In this document: in pieces, positions 1-11,444 of the stretch
How positions within the stretch are numbered: position 1 is the first letter of the stretch
Layout of the letters: each line of letters begins with the position of its first letter
DNA from: Rathayibacter sp. VKM Ac-2879
Lineage (GTDB): Bacteria; Actinomycetota; Actinomycetes; Actinomycetales; Microbacteriaceae
Direction: 5' to 3'
Length of the DNA: 64,000 bases
Assembly: GCF_015351245.1 (NCBI RefSeq)
Contig: NZ_JADKSO010000002.1
Coordinates: 186,001-250,000, forward strand
Notes under the pieces: model-generated
Seen by the model: only the letters and a program-made list of their open reading frames with translations
Databases searched by the model: none
What the model was told of the DNA's origin: nothing
Made by a program: the position numbers and the translations under genes

Positions 1-1919
<1,919 letters not shown>

Positions 1920-1947
1920 CGCGCTGCCGGACTCGCGACGCGAGCCG

Positions 1948-1987
1948 ACGGACGAGATCCCCTGCCGGTGCGGGGGATCTCGTCCGT
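1948..1987 (+). terminator. hairpin terminator after leuA
   Basis: A 15-bp perfect stem (1948-1962 with 1973-1987) with a 10-base loop begins 28 bases past the leuA stop. There is no U-tract, which is usual in high-GC actinobacteria. It sits between the convergent leuA and TRIC-family genes and could serve both. Confidence 0.7.
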
Positions 1988-2007
1988 GAAGGCGCGTCCG
2001 AGCGGCC

Positions 2008-2676
2008 TCAGATCCGGCGCCGCCAGCGCAGACGCGGAACTCCGCTGAGGGCGCGCTGCTCCGGGAGGCTCCAGCCGTATCGCACGGCGAGGAGGCGGAT
2101 CGCGGTCGTGACCAGGACCGCGAGGGGAGCGGCGACATCGATCACCATCCCGAGCCGCAGCGTCACGACCAGCACGACCGTGCCTCCCGAGGCGGCGATC
2201 GCGTAGAGCGAGCCGACGTGCATGAGCGCGATCGGCCGGTTGAGGAGGATGTCACGCACGACCGAGCCGCCGACCGCCGACACGGTCCCCACGAACACGG
2301 CAGGCACTTCCGGGACACCGAGCGAGAGCGCCTTGGTCGTTCCGATCGCGCCGAAGAGGCCGAGCGTCAGGGCGTCGAGGGCCGTGATGGTGCCGTCGAC
2401 ACGGTTGAGGATGTGCTGGAGCAGCATCCCGAGCAGGGACGCGGCGACTGCCACCAGCAGGTACGCATTGGTGTGGAGGGCGACGAGCGGTGTCTGCAGG
2501 AGCAGGTCGCGCAGCACGCCGCCGCCGAGGCCCGTCGCCGTGCCGATGATGGTCACGCCGAGGAGGTCGATCCTCCTATCGCGGAACTCGCCCGCGAACA
2601 TCGCGCCCTGGAGGCAGCCGATGGCGATCGCGAGCAGATCGGCCCAGGCCGGGATCGCGAAGACGGAGTCTGCCAC
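2008..2676 (-). CDS. TRIC/UPF0126 family membrane cation channel protein
   Basis: This 222-residue polytopic membrane protein has the internal duplication typical of UPF0126 (bacterial TRIC) proteins. Each half carries a glycine-rich motif followed by Arg-Asp (GLGGGVLRD near residue 55 and AVGGSVVRD near residue 139). About six to seven hydrophobic segments span the protein. Bacterial TRIC homologues form trimeric monovalent-cation channels; the physiological role here is unknown. The start is GTG at 2676. It diverges from recO, with about 90 bases between the two starts containing a short GGAAC-N3-GTTCC palindrome. Confidence 0.9.
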   Translation of the reverse strand: MADSVFAIPAWADLLAIAIGCLQGAMFAGEFRDRRIDLLGVTIIGTATGLGGGVLRDLLLQTPLVALHTNAYLLVAVAASLLGMLLQHILNRVDGTITALDALTLGLFGAIGTTKALSLGVPEVPAVFVGTVSAVGGSVVRDILLNRPIALMHVGSLYAIAASGGTVVLVVTLRLGMVIDVAAPLAVLVTTAIRLLAVRYGWSLPEQRALSGVPRLRWRRRI

Positions 2677-2756
2677 CGGAACATCGTTCCATGCCGCGCG
2701 GTCCGGATCCGCGCAGCGGCACCTCGCGCCGCCAGCTCGATGTCGGTGGTCGGGAG

Positions 2757-2762
2757 GATAAT
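2757..2762 (+). promoter_or_regulatory. -10 element of recO, leaderless
   Basis: GATAAT ends 6 bases before the recO ATG, which puts the expected transcription start on or next to the start codon. A GGGAGG stretch (2752-2757) overlaps the element, so an SD-led transcript cannot be excluded. No good -35 is visible. Confidence 0.5.
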
Positions 2763-2768
2763 CGCCTC

Positions 2769-3491
2769 ATGCCCACCTATCGTGACGAAGCCGTCGTGCT
2801 CCGCACGCACAAGCTGGGCGAAGCCGACCGCATCGTCACTCTGCTGTCGCGACAGCACGGCAAGATCCGCGCGGTGGCCAAGGGCGTCCGCAAGACGGGG
2901 TCCAAGTTCGGTTCGCGTCTCGAGCCGTTCATGGTCGCCGACCTCCAGCTCTACGAGGGCAGGAGTCTCGACATCGTCACCCAGGCCGAGTCGATCGGCG
3001 CCTACGGGGCGCTCATCGCGGCCGACTACGACAGCTACACCGCCGCGAGCGCCATGGTCGAGACGGCCGACCGTCTGACCGATGCCGATGCATCGCTGCA
3101 GCAGTACCTCCTCCTCGTGGGAGCCCTGCGTTCGCTCGCGCGGCGTGAGCACGAGCCGGTGCTCACCCTCGACTCCTACCTCCTCAGGGCGCTCTCGATC
3201 GCTGGCTGGGCGCCGAGCTTCGACGACTGCGCGCGATGCGGCGCGACCGGCCCGCACGGCGCGGTCGTCGTGCAGCTCGGAGGCGTGGTGTGCGCCGAGT
3301 GCACTCCTCCCGGTGCGCCGCGGGTCGCGTCGGAGGTCGTGGTGCTGTTGGGAGCGCTGCTCACGGGAGACTGGACGCACGCCGAATCGACCGAGCCCTC
3401 GACGCGCTCGCGCGCGAGTGGCGTGGTGGCCGCGTACACGCAGTGGCACCTCGAACGCGGACTGAGATCTCTGGAGCACGTCACCCGATGA
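2769..3491 (+). CDS. recO: DNA repair protein RecO
   Basis: RecO loads RecA onto SSB-coated single-stranded DNA in the RecFOR pathway. The 240-residue protein has an N-terminal OB-fold (roughly residues 1-80), a helical middle and a four-cysteine zinc site at C154, C157, C175 and C178. The start chosen is [10 protein letters not shown], the conserved RecO N terminus; the frame stays open upstream to 2691, but those residues do not fit the family. The stop overlaps the uppS start as ATGA (3488-3491), so the two genes are translationally coupled. This recO-uppS pairing is common in actinobacteria. Confidence 0.95.
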   Translation: MPTYRDEAVVLRTHKLGEADRIVTLLSRQHGKIRAVAKGVRKTGSKFGSRLEPFMVADLQLYEGRSLDIVTQAESIGAYGALIAADYDSYTAASAMVETADRLTDADASLQQYLLLVGALRSLARREHEPVLTLDSYLLRALSIAGWAPSFDDCARCGATGPHGAVVVQLGGVVCAECTPPGAPRVASEVVVLLGALLTGDWTHAESTEPSTRSRASGVVAAYTQWHLERGLRSLEHVTR

Positions 3492-4291
3492 AGCCCTTCA
3501 CCCACAAAGACGCCGAGCCGTACCGTCCCCTCGACTGGACCGGGATCCACCCGCCCGAGATCCCGCGCAAGGCGGTGCCGGCGCACGTCGCGATCGTCAT
3601 GGACGGCAACGGCCGATGGGCCAACTCCCGCGGCCTCACCCGCATCGAGGGGCACAAGCGCGGCGAGGCGGCGCTGCTCGACGTCGTGGCCGGGGCCATC
3701 CAGATCGGCGTGACGCACCTCAGCGTCTACGCGTTCTCGACCGAGAACTGGAAGCGTTCCCCCGAGGAGGTGCGTTTCCTGATGGGCTTCAACCGCGACG
3801 TCCTGCACCGTCGGCGCGACCAGCTCAACGAGTGGGGCGTGCGCGTCCGCTGGGCCGGTCGCAGGCCTCGGCTGTGGGCGTCGGTGATCAACGAGCTGCA
3901 GTTCGCCGAGCGGATGACCGCCGAGAACGATGTCCTCACCCTGACGATGTGCGTCAACTACGGAGGCCGCACCGAGATCGCGGATGCCGTGCGGCGGCTC
4001 GCGGCAGAGGTCGCGGCGGGTCGGCTCACACCCTCGGGCATCACAGAGAAGACGATCGCCCGGGCGCTCTACGTCCCCGATCTGCCCGACGTCGATCTCT
4101 TCGTCCGCTCCTCCGGCGAGCAGCGCACGAGCAACTTCCTGCTCTGGCAGAGCGCCTACGCCGAGATGGTGTTCCTCGATCGGCTCTGGCCCGACTTCAG
4201 CCGCACCGATCTGTGGGAGGCGATCGAACGCTACTCCGGCCGGTCGCGCCGCTTCGGAGGGGCCGTCGACGTTCCCGGCGCGTCGGGCTGA
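3488..4291 (+). CDS. uppS: isoprenyl transferase (undecaprenyl/decaprenyl diphosphate synthase)
   Basis: This enzyme makes the long cis-polyprenyl diphosphate that carries cell-wall precursors. The 267-residue protein shows the cis-prenyltransferase motif [12 protein letters not shown] with catalytic Asp39, then a conserved [12 protein letters not shown] segment, a [19 protein letters not shown]-type substrate segment and a WPDF segment near the C terminus, all typical of the UPP synthase family. The chain length of the product (C50 or C55) cannot be read from sequence. The start overlaps the recO stop by four bases, and a leftward in-frame extension has no family similarity. Confidence 0.95.
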   Translation: MKPFTHKDAEPYRPLDWTGIHPPEIPRKAVPAHVAIVMDGNGRWANSRGLTRIEGHKRGEAALLDVVAGAIQIGVTHLSVYAFSTENWKRSPEEVRFLMGFNRDVLHRRRDQLNEWGVRVRWAGRRPRLWASVINELQFAERMTAENDVLTLTMCVNYGGRTEIADAVRRLAAEVAAGRLTPSGITEKTIARALYVPDLPDVDLFVRSSGEQRTSNFLLWQSAYAEMVFLDRLWPDFSRTDLWEAIERYSGRSRRFGGAVDVPGASG

Positions 4292-4394
4292 CCGCGCGAG
4301 TGCGCGCGGCCGCCTCCGCGCCTCCGCTCCGTACCGACGCGCCCGAGGGCGCGCGCAGCTTGGCGATCGGAGCGGCGGGGGTCATCCTCGAAGG

Positions 4395-5453
4395 ATGAGC
4401 TCCGCATCCTGGGACCCTGCCGGACTGCGTGCGCGGTTCGCCGGCGCGTCCGGCTACCACAACGCCTGCACTCTCGGCCTGCCGCCCCGCGAGACGGTCT
4501 CCGCGTTGCGCGCCGACCTCGACGGGTGGTCGGCGGGCGAGAACACGGCGGCGGGCTACGGAGACGTCGCCGAGCGCGCGCGTGCCGCCTTCGCCGACAT
4601 CGTCGGAGTGCCGGCTGCCCAGGTCGCGATCGGCTCGCAGACCTCGGCGATGGCGGCGGTGCTCGCCGCCTCCCTGCCCGACGGCGCCCGCGTGCTCTGC
4701 GTGGACGGCGACTTCTCGTCGATCGTGTTCCCCTTCCTCGCGCAGGCTCACCGGGGCGTGCTAGTGCGCTCGGTCCCGCTGGCGGCGCTGGCCGACTCGG
4801 TCGCCGCCTCCGACGACCTCGTGGTGTTCTCCGCCGTGCAGTCGAGCAGCGGCGAGTTGGCCGATCTCGACGCGGTCATCGAGTCCGCCGCAAGTCACGG
4901 CGTGCGGACGGCGTGCGACCTCACCCAGGCCGCGGGGGTCCTGCCCGTCGATGCCTCCCGCTTCGACGCGACGCTCACCCACGCCTACAAGTGGCTGTGC
5001 TCGCCGCGCGGAGTCGCTTTCCTCACCGTCTCTCCCGACTACGCCGCCGAGCTCGTGCCCGTTCAAGCGGGCTGGTACTCGGGCGAGGATGTGTGGTCGT
5101 CGTGCTACGGCCCCGCGATGCATCTGGCCGAGAGTGCGCGGCGTTTCGACGTGTCGCCCGCGTGGCAGGCCTTCGTCGGCGCGGAGGCGTCGCTCGAGCT
5201 GTTCCGGTCGCTCGACATCGCCGCGGTCTGGGCGCACGCCTCCGCCCTCGGCGACGCGCTGTGCGAGCGGCTCGACCGGGAGCCGCAGCATCGCACGATC
5301 GTCTCGTGGCCGGACGAGGACGAGACCGACCTTCACCGCCTCCAGGCCGCGGGGCTGCGGGTGTCGGGGCGGGGCGGCCGGCTGCGCATCGCCTTCCATC
5401 TCTGGAACGACCAGTCGGACGTCGACGAGCTCGTCCGGGTGCTGCGGGAATAG
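4395..5453 (+). CDS. class V aminotransferase-fold PLP enzyme
   Basis: This is a 352-residue PLP-dependent protein of the class V aminotransferase/cysteine desulfurase fold. The PLP lysine is in HAYKWLCSPRG (about residue 200), preceded by the PLP-contacting Asp of ACDLTQAAG. The N terminus carries a YGDVAERARA segment seen in small class V enzymes. It is shorter than kynureninase and lacks the conserved active-site cysteine loop of NifS/SufS cysteine desulfurases, so the substrate is unknown. The ATG at 4395 follows an AAGG directly. About 100 bases separate it from uppS and 18 from the next gene, which may be cotranscribed. Confidence 0.8.
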   Translation: MSSASWDPAGLRARFAGASGYHNACTLGLPPRETVSALRADLDGWSAGENTAAGYGDVAERARAAFADIVGVPAAQVAIGSQTSAMAAVLAASLPDGARVLCVDGDFSSIVFPFLAQAHRGVLVRSVPLAALADSVAASDDLVVFSAVQSSSGELADLDAVIESAASHGVRTACDLTQAAGVLPVDASRFDATLTHAYKWLCSPRGVAFLTVSPDYAAELVPVQAGWYSGEDVWSSCYGPAMHLAESARRFDVSPAWQAFVGAEASLELFRSLDIAAVWAHASALGDALCERLDREPQHRTIVSWPDEDETDLHRLQAAGLRVSGRGGRLRIAFHLWNDQSDVDELVRVLRE

Positions 5454-5471
5454 GCGTCGCGTCGCACGGTT

Positions 5472-6161
5472 GTGCTGGGAGTGAACGTTGCGCAGACTCC
5501 TCTCTCGGTCGATATCTGGTCGGACATCGCGTGTCCCTGGTGCTACATCGGCAAGCGCAGTTTCGAGCGCGGGCTGGAGGCGTTCCTAGCCGCGCATCCG
5601 GAGGCGCCGACGGTCGAGATCGAGTACCGCAGCTTCGAGCTCTCGCCCGACACGCCGGAGGACTACCGCGGGGGCGAGGCGGCGTTCCTCGCCGAGCACA
5701 AGGGAGTCCCGGAGGCGCACGCGCAGCAGATGCTCGACTCCGTCACCGCGGTCGCGGCGAGCGTCGGTCTCGATTACCACTTCGAGTCGGTGCGGCACGT
5801 CAAGACCGTCACGGCGCATCAGGCGTTGCACCATGCGAAGGCGAACGGGCGTCAGCTCGAGCTCGTGGAGCGGCTGCTGAGCGCGTATTTCATCGAGGGG
5901 CGCGATCTTGCGGATCGGGGAGTGCTCGCCGCCCTCGCGGGTGAGGTGGGGCTCGACGCCGAGGAGATGCGACGAGCGCTCGACGAGCAGCGCCACCTCC
6001 ACGATGTGCACGCCGATCTCGCACAGGCGCGCGAGTACGGCATCTCGGGCGTGCCGTTCTTCGTCTTCGACGGGCGCTTCGGCGTCTCGGGTGCCCAGGA
6101 GCCGGCCGCGTTCACCGAGGTGCTCGAGCATGTGCTCGCGGAGCGGTCGGCCGTCGCGTGA
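5472..6161 (+). CDS. DsbA family oxidoreductase, FrnE type
   Basis: This is a 229-residue thioredoxin-fold protein of the FrnE/2-hydroxychromene-2-carboxylate isomerase-like DsbA branch. The N-terminal active site CPWC (C21 and C24) is followed by YIGKR, and the C-terminal GVPFFVFDGRFGVSGAQ holds the cis-proline. There is no signal peptide, so it is probably a cytoplasmic dithiol oxidoreductase. The start is GTG 5472; GTG 5481 (MNVAQTPL) is an alternative, and neither has a convincing ribosome site. It is convergent with the following deacylase gene. Confidence 0.85.
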   Translation: MLGVNVAQTPLSVDIWSDIACPWCYIGKRSFERGLEAFLAAHPEAPTVEIEYRSFELSPDTPEDYRGGEAAFLAEHKGVPEAHAQQMLDSVTAVAASVGLDYHFESVRHVKTVTAHQALHHAKANGRQLELVERLLSAYFIEGRDLADRGVLAALAGEVGLDAEEMRRALDEQRHLHDVHADLAQAREYGISGVPFFVFDGRFGVSGAQEPAAFTEVLEHVLAERSAVA

Positions 6162-6276
6162 GCGGTCCCTTCGAGATGCTCGGCGCCTCCGATGTGCCGG
6201 TGTGCGCAGAGGGGGTGTGCGCGATGCCTGACCGCGGCGAGGGGCCGGCCTCCGAGGCGGCAGCGATCGTCGCCGG

Positions 6277-6774
6277 TCAGCGCGGGGACTCTTCGACGGT
6301 GATGTTCGCGACGGTCGCCCCGTAGGCGGCGACCAGCGCGTCGGCGTCGACGAAGGCGCTCCGGCCCGCGGCGCCCGCGCCCATCGCGATACGGCGGCCG
6401 AGGATCCGCTCGTCGGCGTAGACCGGCCAGGCGGTCGTGGAGCCGATCGGGGTGATCGTGCCGCGGCGGTACCCGGTGGCGTCGAACGCCGCGGTCTCGT
6501 CGGGAAGACGCAGCCTGTTGACCCCCACCACGGCTCGCAGCTTCGGCCAGGCGATCTGACGGCCGCCAGGCACCAGCGCGAACAGGAATCCTCCGCCGTG
6601 TCGTGCGACCACGAGCGACTTGACGAGTTCGCCGTGCTCGACCCCGAGCAGCTCCGCGGCCTCCTGGAGGCTTCCCGCCTCGGGCCGCTCGACCACCTCG
6701 ACGTCCAGCCCTCGGGCCAGCGCCTCCGCGGCGAACCGCTCCAGACCTTCCTCCACAGGCTCGATCCCGTGCAT
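6277..6774 (-). CDS. YbaK/EbsC-type aminoacyl-tRNA deacylase
   Basis: This 165-residue single-domain protein of the YbaK/ProX editing superfamily is expected to hydrolyse mischarged aminoacyl-tRNA in trans. Family features are the SLQEAAELLGV helix, the conserved lysine in GELVKSLVV, the core segment GGRQIAWPKLRAVVG, and the TPIGSTTAWPVYADERIL substrate loop. Actinobacterial members are usually annotated YbaK/prolyl-tRNA deacylase-like without proven specificity. The ATG at 6774 follows a GGAGGG site. It diverges from dusB with about 60 bases between starts. Confidence 0.85.
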   Translation of the reverse strand: MHGIEPVEEGLERFAAEALARGLDVEVVERPEAGSLQEAAELLGVEHGELVKSLVVARHGGGFLFALVPGGRQIAWPKLRAVVGVNRLRLPDETAAFDATGYRRGTITPIGSTTAWPVYADERILGRRIAMGAGAAGRSAFVDADALVAAYGATVANITVEESPR

Positions 6775-6837
6775 CCCTCCACCTCTCTCCTCGTCAGTCC
6801 GCCTTCCCCCACACAGGATCTGGGAGAATCGATACCG

Positions 6838-8010
6838 ATGTCCTCCATCCTTACGGCCACTCCTCCCGCGCGCACCGCGCCGGCGCTCCGGATCGGTCCT
6901 CTCGAACTCGACGCGCCGGTGGTGCTTGCCCCGATGGCGGGCATCACCAATACGGCGTTCCGCCGCCTCTGCCGCGAGTTCGGCAACGGCCTGTATGTGA
7001 GCGAGATGATCACCTCGCGGGCGCTCGTCGAACGCACCCCCGAGTCGATGCGGCTGATCCGCCACCACCCGAGCGAGACGGTGCGCTCCATCCAGCTCTA
7101 CGGAGTCGACCCGCGCACGGTCGCCGAGGCGGTCACGATGCTCGTCGCGGAAGACCGCGCCGATCACATCGACCTCAACTTCGGCTGCCCGGTGCCCAAG
7201 GTCACCCGCAAGGGCGGGGGAGCGGCGCTGCCGTGGAAGCTGCCGCTGTTCCGCCAGATCGTCGAGGGCGCGGTGCAGGCGGCCGGAGACGTGCCGCTGA
7301 CCGTCAAGATGCGCAAGGGCATCGACCCCGACCACCTCACCTATCTCGAGGCCGCGCGGGCGGCCGAGGGCGCGGGAGTCGCCTCGATCGCGCTGCACGC
7401 GCGCACCGCCTCCGAGTTCTACAGCGGCCACGCCGACTGGTCGGCGATCGCACGCCTCAAAGAGACGATCGCCGAGGTGCCGGTGCTGGGCAACGGCGAC
7501 ATCTGGTCGGCCGAGGACGCGCTGCGGATGATGGCCGAGACGGGCTGCGACGGCGTCGTGGTCGGCCGGGGCTGCCTCGGGCGTCCCTGGCTCTTCGGCG
7601 ATCTCGCCGCCGCGTTCGCAGGCTCCGACGAGCGCTTCCGCCCCACGCTCGGTCAGGTCGCCCAGGCGTTCCGCCGACACGCCGAGCTCCTGGTCGACTT
7701 CTTCGAGAGCGAGGAGCGGGGCTGTCGCGACATCCGCAAGCACGTCGCGTGGTACTTCAAGGGCTACGCCGTCGGAGGCGATCTGCGCGCACGCCTCGCG
7801 ACCGTCGAGTCGCTCGCCCAGCTCGACGAGCTGCTCGCCACCCTCGACGGAGCGCAGCCCTACCCTGGCGAGGCGGCCGAGGGCCAGCGCGGGCGCGCCG
7901 GCTCGCCCAAGGTCCCCGCCCTGCCCGACCGCTGGCTCGAGTCCCGAGAGCTCGACGGGGCGGAGCGCGACGCCGTGTCGGCCGCCGAGATCCACAACAG
8001 CGGTGGATGA
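6838..8010 (+). CDS. dusB: tRNA-dihydrouridine synthase
   Basis: This flavoenzyme reduces uridines in the tRNA D-loop. The 390-residue protein has the FMN-binding TIM barrel with the family motif VVLAPMAGITNTAFRRLCRE near the N terminus, the catalytic-cysteine segment LNFGCPVPKVTRKGGGAAL, the KMRKGID strand and the GVVVGRGCLGRPWLF phosphate-binding loop, followed by the helical tRNA-binding domain containing KHVAWYFKGY. The ATG at 6838 has GGGAG at 6822-6826. The frame is open upstream, but only from here does the sequence match the family. It overlaps dgt by eight bases. Confidence 0.95.
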   Translation: MSSILTATPPARTAPALRIGPLELDAPVVLAPMAGITNTAFRRLCREFGNGLYVSEMITSRALVERTPESMRLIRHHPSETVRSIQLYGVDPRTVAEAVTMLVAEDRADHIDLNFGCPVPKVTRKGGGAALPWKLPLFRQIVEGAVQAAGDVPLTVKMRKGIDPDHLTYLEAARAAEGAGVASIALHARTASEFYSGHADWSAIARLKETIAEVPVLGNGDIWSAEDALRMMAETGCDGVVVGRGCLGRPWLFGDLAAAFAGSDERFRPTLGQVAQAFRRHAELLVDFFESEERGCRDIRKHVAWYFKGYAVGGDLRARLATVESLAQLDELLATLDGAQPYPGEAAEGQRGRAGSPKVPALPDRWLESRELDGAERDAVSAAEIHNSGG

Positions 8011-9253
8011 CCGTGCGCTCTGGGGGTACTCGCTCGTCGACATCGAGCGCTTCCTGCCGGAGGACCACTCGACCCGCCGCTCCGACTTCGCCCGCGACCG
8101 AGCCCGGCTCTTCCACTCCAGCGCCCTACGGCGCCTGGCGGCGAAGACCCAGGTGCTCAGCCCCACGGCCGGAGTCGACTTCGCGCGCAACCGACTGACG
8201 CACTCGCTCGAGGTCGCGCAGATCGGCCGCGAGCTCGCGACGAGCCTCGACCTCGACCCCGACGTCGTGGACACCGCCTGCCTGGCGCACGACATCGGGC
8301 ATCCTCCGTTCGGGCACAACGGCGAGCGGGCCCTCAACGCCTGGGCCGAGGGGATCGGCGGCTTCGAGGGCAACGCGCAGACCTTCCGCCTGCTCACCCG
8401 GCTCGAGCCGAAGGTGTTCGACGCCCAGGAGCGCCCCTACGGCCTCAACCTCACGCGTGCCAGCCTCGACGCGAGCTGCAAGTACCCCTGGCCCGACACG
8501 CGATCCATCGCCGATCCCTCCGGTCGCGCCAAGTTCGGGTTCTACGCCGACGACGAGGCGGCCTTCCGGTGGATGCGCGACGGCGCTCCCGAGGGCGTGC
8601 GCTGCATCGAGGCCGAGGTGATGGACCTCTCAGACGACATCGCGTACTCGGTCCACGACTTCGAGGACGCCGTGTTCTCGGGCTACATCGACGTGGAGGC
8701 GCTCGGCTCGCGCGCCGACCACGACGAGCTCGTCACCTCGATGCACTCGTGGGTCGGCGGAGAGGTCTCGCACGACGAGCTGGTCGCCGCATTCGACCGG
8801 CTCGACTCGCTCGACGTCTGGGTCTCCTCCTGGGATGGCTCGCGTCGCGACCAGGCCCGCTTGAAAAACCTCACCAGCCAGCTCATCGGTCGCTTCGCGG
8901 GGGCGGCGACGGAGGCGACGCGCGGAGCCTACGCGCATCCCGATCTCGTGCGTTTCGGCGGCCACGTCGTGGTGCCGCGCGAGCAGCAGGCCGAGATCGC
9001 CGTGCTGAAGGGCATCGTGGCGACCTTCGTGATGTCCCGCAACACACGCCAGCCCATCTACGCCCAGCAGCGCGAGGTGCTGACCAGTCTCGCCGACGTC
9101 CTGCTCGAGCGCGGGCCGGGCGCGCTCGAGCCGGGCTTCGCCGAGGACTGGCACGCCGCCGCCTCCGACACGGCGCGCCGCCGCGTCATCGTCGACCAGG
9201 TCGCGAACCTCACCGACCAGAGCGCGCTCGCGTGGTTCGAGCGGCTGTCGTAG
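8003..9253 (+). CDS. dgt: deoxyguanosinetriphosphate triphosphohydrolase-like protein
   Basis: This HD-domain phosphohydrolase hydrolyses dNTPs to deoxynucleosides and triphosphate and so influences dNTP pools. The 416-residue protein shows the N-terminal DFARDRARLFHSSALRRL segment, the first metal histidine in RLTHSLEVAQIGR, the HD pair in CLAHDIGHPPFGHNGE, and the downstream metal aspartate in MDLSDDIAYSVHDFED. It belongs to the actinobacterial type-2 dGTPase-like group. The start is GTG 8003, eight bases before the end of dusB, which implies coupled expression. dnaG follows after about 130 bases with its own promoter. Confidence 0.93.
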   Translation: MDDRALWGYSLVDIERFLPEDHSTRRSDFARDRARLFHSSALRRLAAKTQVLSPTAGVDFARNRLTHSLEVAQIGRELATSLDLDPDVVDTACLAHDIGHPPFGHNGERALNAWAEGIGGFEGNAQTFRLLTRLEPKVFDAQERPYGLNLTRASLDASCKYPWPDTRSIADPSGRAKFGFYADDEAAFRWMRDGAPEGVRCIEAEVMDLSDDIAYSVHDFEDAVFSGYIDVEALGSRADHDELVTSMHSWVGGEVSHDELVAAFDRLDSLDVWVSSWDGSRRDQARLKNLTSQLIGRFAGAATEATRGAYAHPDLVRFGGHVVVPREQQAEIAVLKGIVATFVMSRNTRQPIYAQQREVLTSLADVLLERGPGALEPGFAEDWHAAASDTARRRVIVDQVANLTDQSALAWFERLS

Positions 9254-9373
9254 CTGCCGACTCTGCTCCCTGAGTCGCGGGGTCGTCTGGCGGGTCGCGT
9301 GTGCCGGGGTGACCGGCCGGAGTCGCGCGGCAGGCAATCGGCGTCCCGACGGCCGTCGTGACGGGGCGGCAGA

Positions 9374-9379
9374 TACGAT
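9374..9379 (+). promoter_or_regulatory. -10 element of dnaG, leaderless
   Basis: TACGAT ends 7 bases before the dnaG ATG at 9387, so transcription should begin at the start codon. The GGGAG immediately before the ATG is too close to act as a normal ribosome site, which supports leaderless translation. Confidence 0.55.
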
Positions 9380-9386
9380 AGGGAGC

Positions 9387-11234
9387 ATGCCGCGGATTCG
9401 ACAACAGGATGTCGAAGAGGTCAAAGCCCGCGTCAACATCGGCGACGTGATCGGCGAGTACGTCACCCTCAAGTCGGCCGGAGTCGGCTCGCTCAAGGGC
9501 CTCTGCCCGTTCCACGACGAACGTAGCCCGTCGTTCCACGTGCGCCCGCAGGCCGGTTTCTACCACTGCTTCGGCTGCCAAGAGTCGGGCGACGTCTACA
9601 GCTTCATCATGAGGATGGATCACACCTCGTTCAGCGAGACGGTCGAGCGCCTCGCCGCCCGCATCGGCTACCCGCTGCAGTACGAGGACGGCGACGGTCG
9701 CGCTCCCGAGACGGGCGGCCGTGCGCGCCTCCTCGCCGCCAACGGCGCGGCGGAGGAGTACTTCCGCGAGCAGCTCGCGACTCCCGGAGCCGACATCGGA
9801 CGGCGTTTCCTCGGCGAGCGAGGCTTCGACCGGGCGGCGGCCGACCGCTTCGGCGTCGGCTTCGCCCCCGAAGGGTGGGACGGGCTGACGGCGGCGCTCA
9901 AGCGCCGCGGCTTCTCGGAGGAGGAGCTCGCGGCGGCGGGCCTGGTCAGCAGCAACAACCGCGGCGGCGTCTACGACCGCTTTCGCGGCCGGCTCGTCTG
10001 GCCGATCCGCGACGTCACGGGCCAGACGGTCGGCTTCGGCGCGCGACGCCTCCTCGAGGACGACAAGGGCCCGAAGTACCTCAACACCCCCGAGACGCCG
10101 GTCTATCACAAGTCGCACGTGCTCTATGGGCTCGACCTCGCCAAGCGCGACATCTCCCGAGGGCACCGCGTGGTCGTCGTGGAGGGCTACACCGACGTCA
10201 TGGCCTGCCACCTCGCGGGCGTGACCACCGCGGTCGCCACGTGCGGCACCTCCTTCGGCGTCGACCACATCAAAGTGCTCAGGCGCGTGCTCGGCGACGA
10301 CAGCGGAGTGGGCGAGGTCGTGTTCACCTTCGACCCCGACGCAGCCGGACAGAAGGCGGCGATGCGCGCGTTCCAGGAGGAGCACCGCTTCGCCGCGCAG
10401 ACCTTCGTCGCCGTCGCGCCGGAGGGACTCGACCCGTGCGACCTGCGACTCAACCGGGGCGACGACGCCGTCCGCCGGCTGATCGACGACAAGAAGCCGA
10501 TGTTCGAGTTCGTCATCCGCCAGCTCCTCGGACGCTATGACCTCGAGACGGTGGAGGGGCGCATCGCTGCCCTGCGCGCGGCCGCGCCCGTGGTCGCCGA
10601 GATCCGCGACCCCGCGCTGCGCCCCGGCTACTCCCGCGAGCTGGCACGGATGCTCGGGCTCGACATGGGCGAGGTGACCTCGGCGGTGCGCGCGGCGGGA
10701 TCGCGCTCGCGCGCCTCCGACCCGCGCGAGCAGCCCGCTCGGGACGACGCCGAGGCCGCGCCCGGCACCCGCCTGGCCGACCTGCCGCGCGATGTCGTCA
10801 CCCGCATCGAACGCGAAGCGCTGATGGCGATGCTCCAGCTGCCCCAGGCGATGGGTTCGGAGCTGCTCGCGCGGGCCGCGCACGCGGCCGTCACCAACGA
10901 GACGCTGCGGGTGGTGCGCGATGCCGTCGTCGTCACCCTCGAGCACGCGGAGGACCGTGACTGGGTGGAGCGCGTCGCCGACGGGGTGCCGGCTCCCTTC
11001 GCCTCGCTCGTCCGCCAGCTCGCCGTCGCGCCGATCCCGGCGGCGGACGAGGAAGGACTCACTCGCTACGCGCGGGATGTCGCGATCTCGCTGATCGAGC
11101 GTGATCTGCTCCGTGAGATCGCGGAGCTGCACGGAGCCTTGCAGCGCGCCTCCGCCGACCCCGTGATGGCCCGGGCGGTGCAGGTGAGGCTGGTCGAACT
11201 CGAGCGGGAGAAGCGCGCGCTGCGGGTCGACTAG
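9387..11234 (+). CDS. dnaG: DNA primase
   Basis: Primase synthesises RNA primers at the replication fork with DnaB helicase. The 615-residue protein has the N-terminal CHC2 zinc-binding domain (C40, H43, C61, C64), the central RNA polymerase/TOPRIM domain with catalytic E267 in VVVVEGYTDVMA and metal aspartates D317 and D319 in FTFDPDAAG, and a C-terminal DnaB-binding region. An acidic/Arg-rich linker precedes the last domain. MPRIRQQDVEEVKARV matches the family N terminus; the open upstream extension to 9309 does not. Expression probably starts from the leaderless promoter next to the ATG. Confidence 0.97.
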   Translation: MPRIRQQDVEEVKARVNIGDVIGEYVTLKSAGVGSLKGLCPFHDERSPSFHVRPQAGFYHCFGCQESGDVYSFIMRMDHTSFSETVERLAARIGYPLQYEDGDGRAPETGGRARLLAANGAAEEYFREQLATPGADIGRRFLGERGFDRAAADRFGVGFAPEGWDGLTAALKRRGFSEEELAAAGLVSSNNRGGVYDRFRGRLVWPIRDVTGQTVGFGARRLLEDDKGPKYLNTPETPVYHKSHVLYGLDLAKRDISRGHRVVVVEGYTDVMACHLAGVTTAVATCGTSFGVDHIKVLRRVLGDDSGVGEVVFTFDPDAAGQKAAMRAFQEEHRFAAQTFVAVAPEGLDPCDLRLNRGDDAVRRLIDDKKPMFEFVIRQLLGRYDLETVEGRIAALRAAAPVVAEIRDPALRPGYSRELARMLGLDMGEVTSAVRAAGSRSRASDPREQPARDDAEAAPGTRLADLPRDVVTRIEREALMAMLQLPQAMGSELLARAAHAAVTNETLRVVRDAVVVTLEHAEDRDWVERVADGVPAPFASLVRQLAVAPIPAADEEGLTRYARDVAISLIERDLLREIAELHGALQRASADPVMARAVQVRLVELEREKRALRVD

Positions 11235-11444
11235 CGCGGTCGACGGCGCTCTGGGGGACGTGTTGCGGTCATGTGAAGAAATCGACCGTACCCCCCACTC
11301 GGGTTCGGAGAGCGCTCACAACTGTGTTACCACTGAGGAACAGCAATGCGGGCGTCCAGTGCCGTGACGCCCCCGTCACGTGAGTGCCGGGAGTCCGCGC
11401 GCCTCGCCCGCATACCGATCCCTGACAGGAAGAGGCACACGGAG

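Noticed and set aside
6775-8397. Upstream extension of the YbaK-type minus-strand frame
   Set aside because: Those codons are antisense to dusB and dgt. Only the last 165 residues match the deacylase family and start at an ATG with a good ribosome site.
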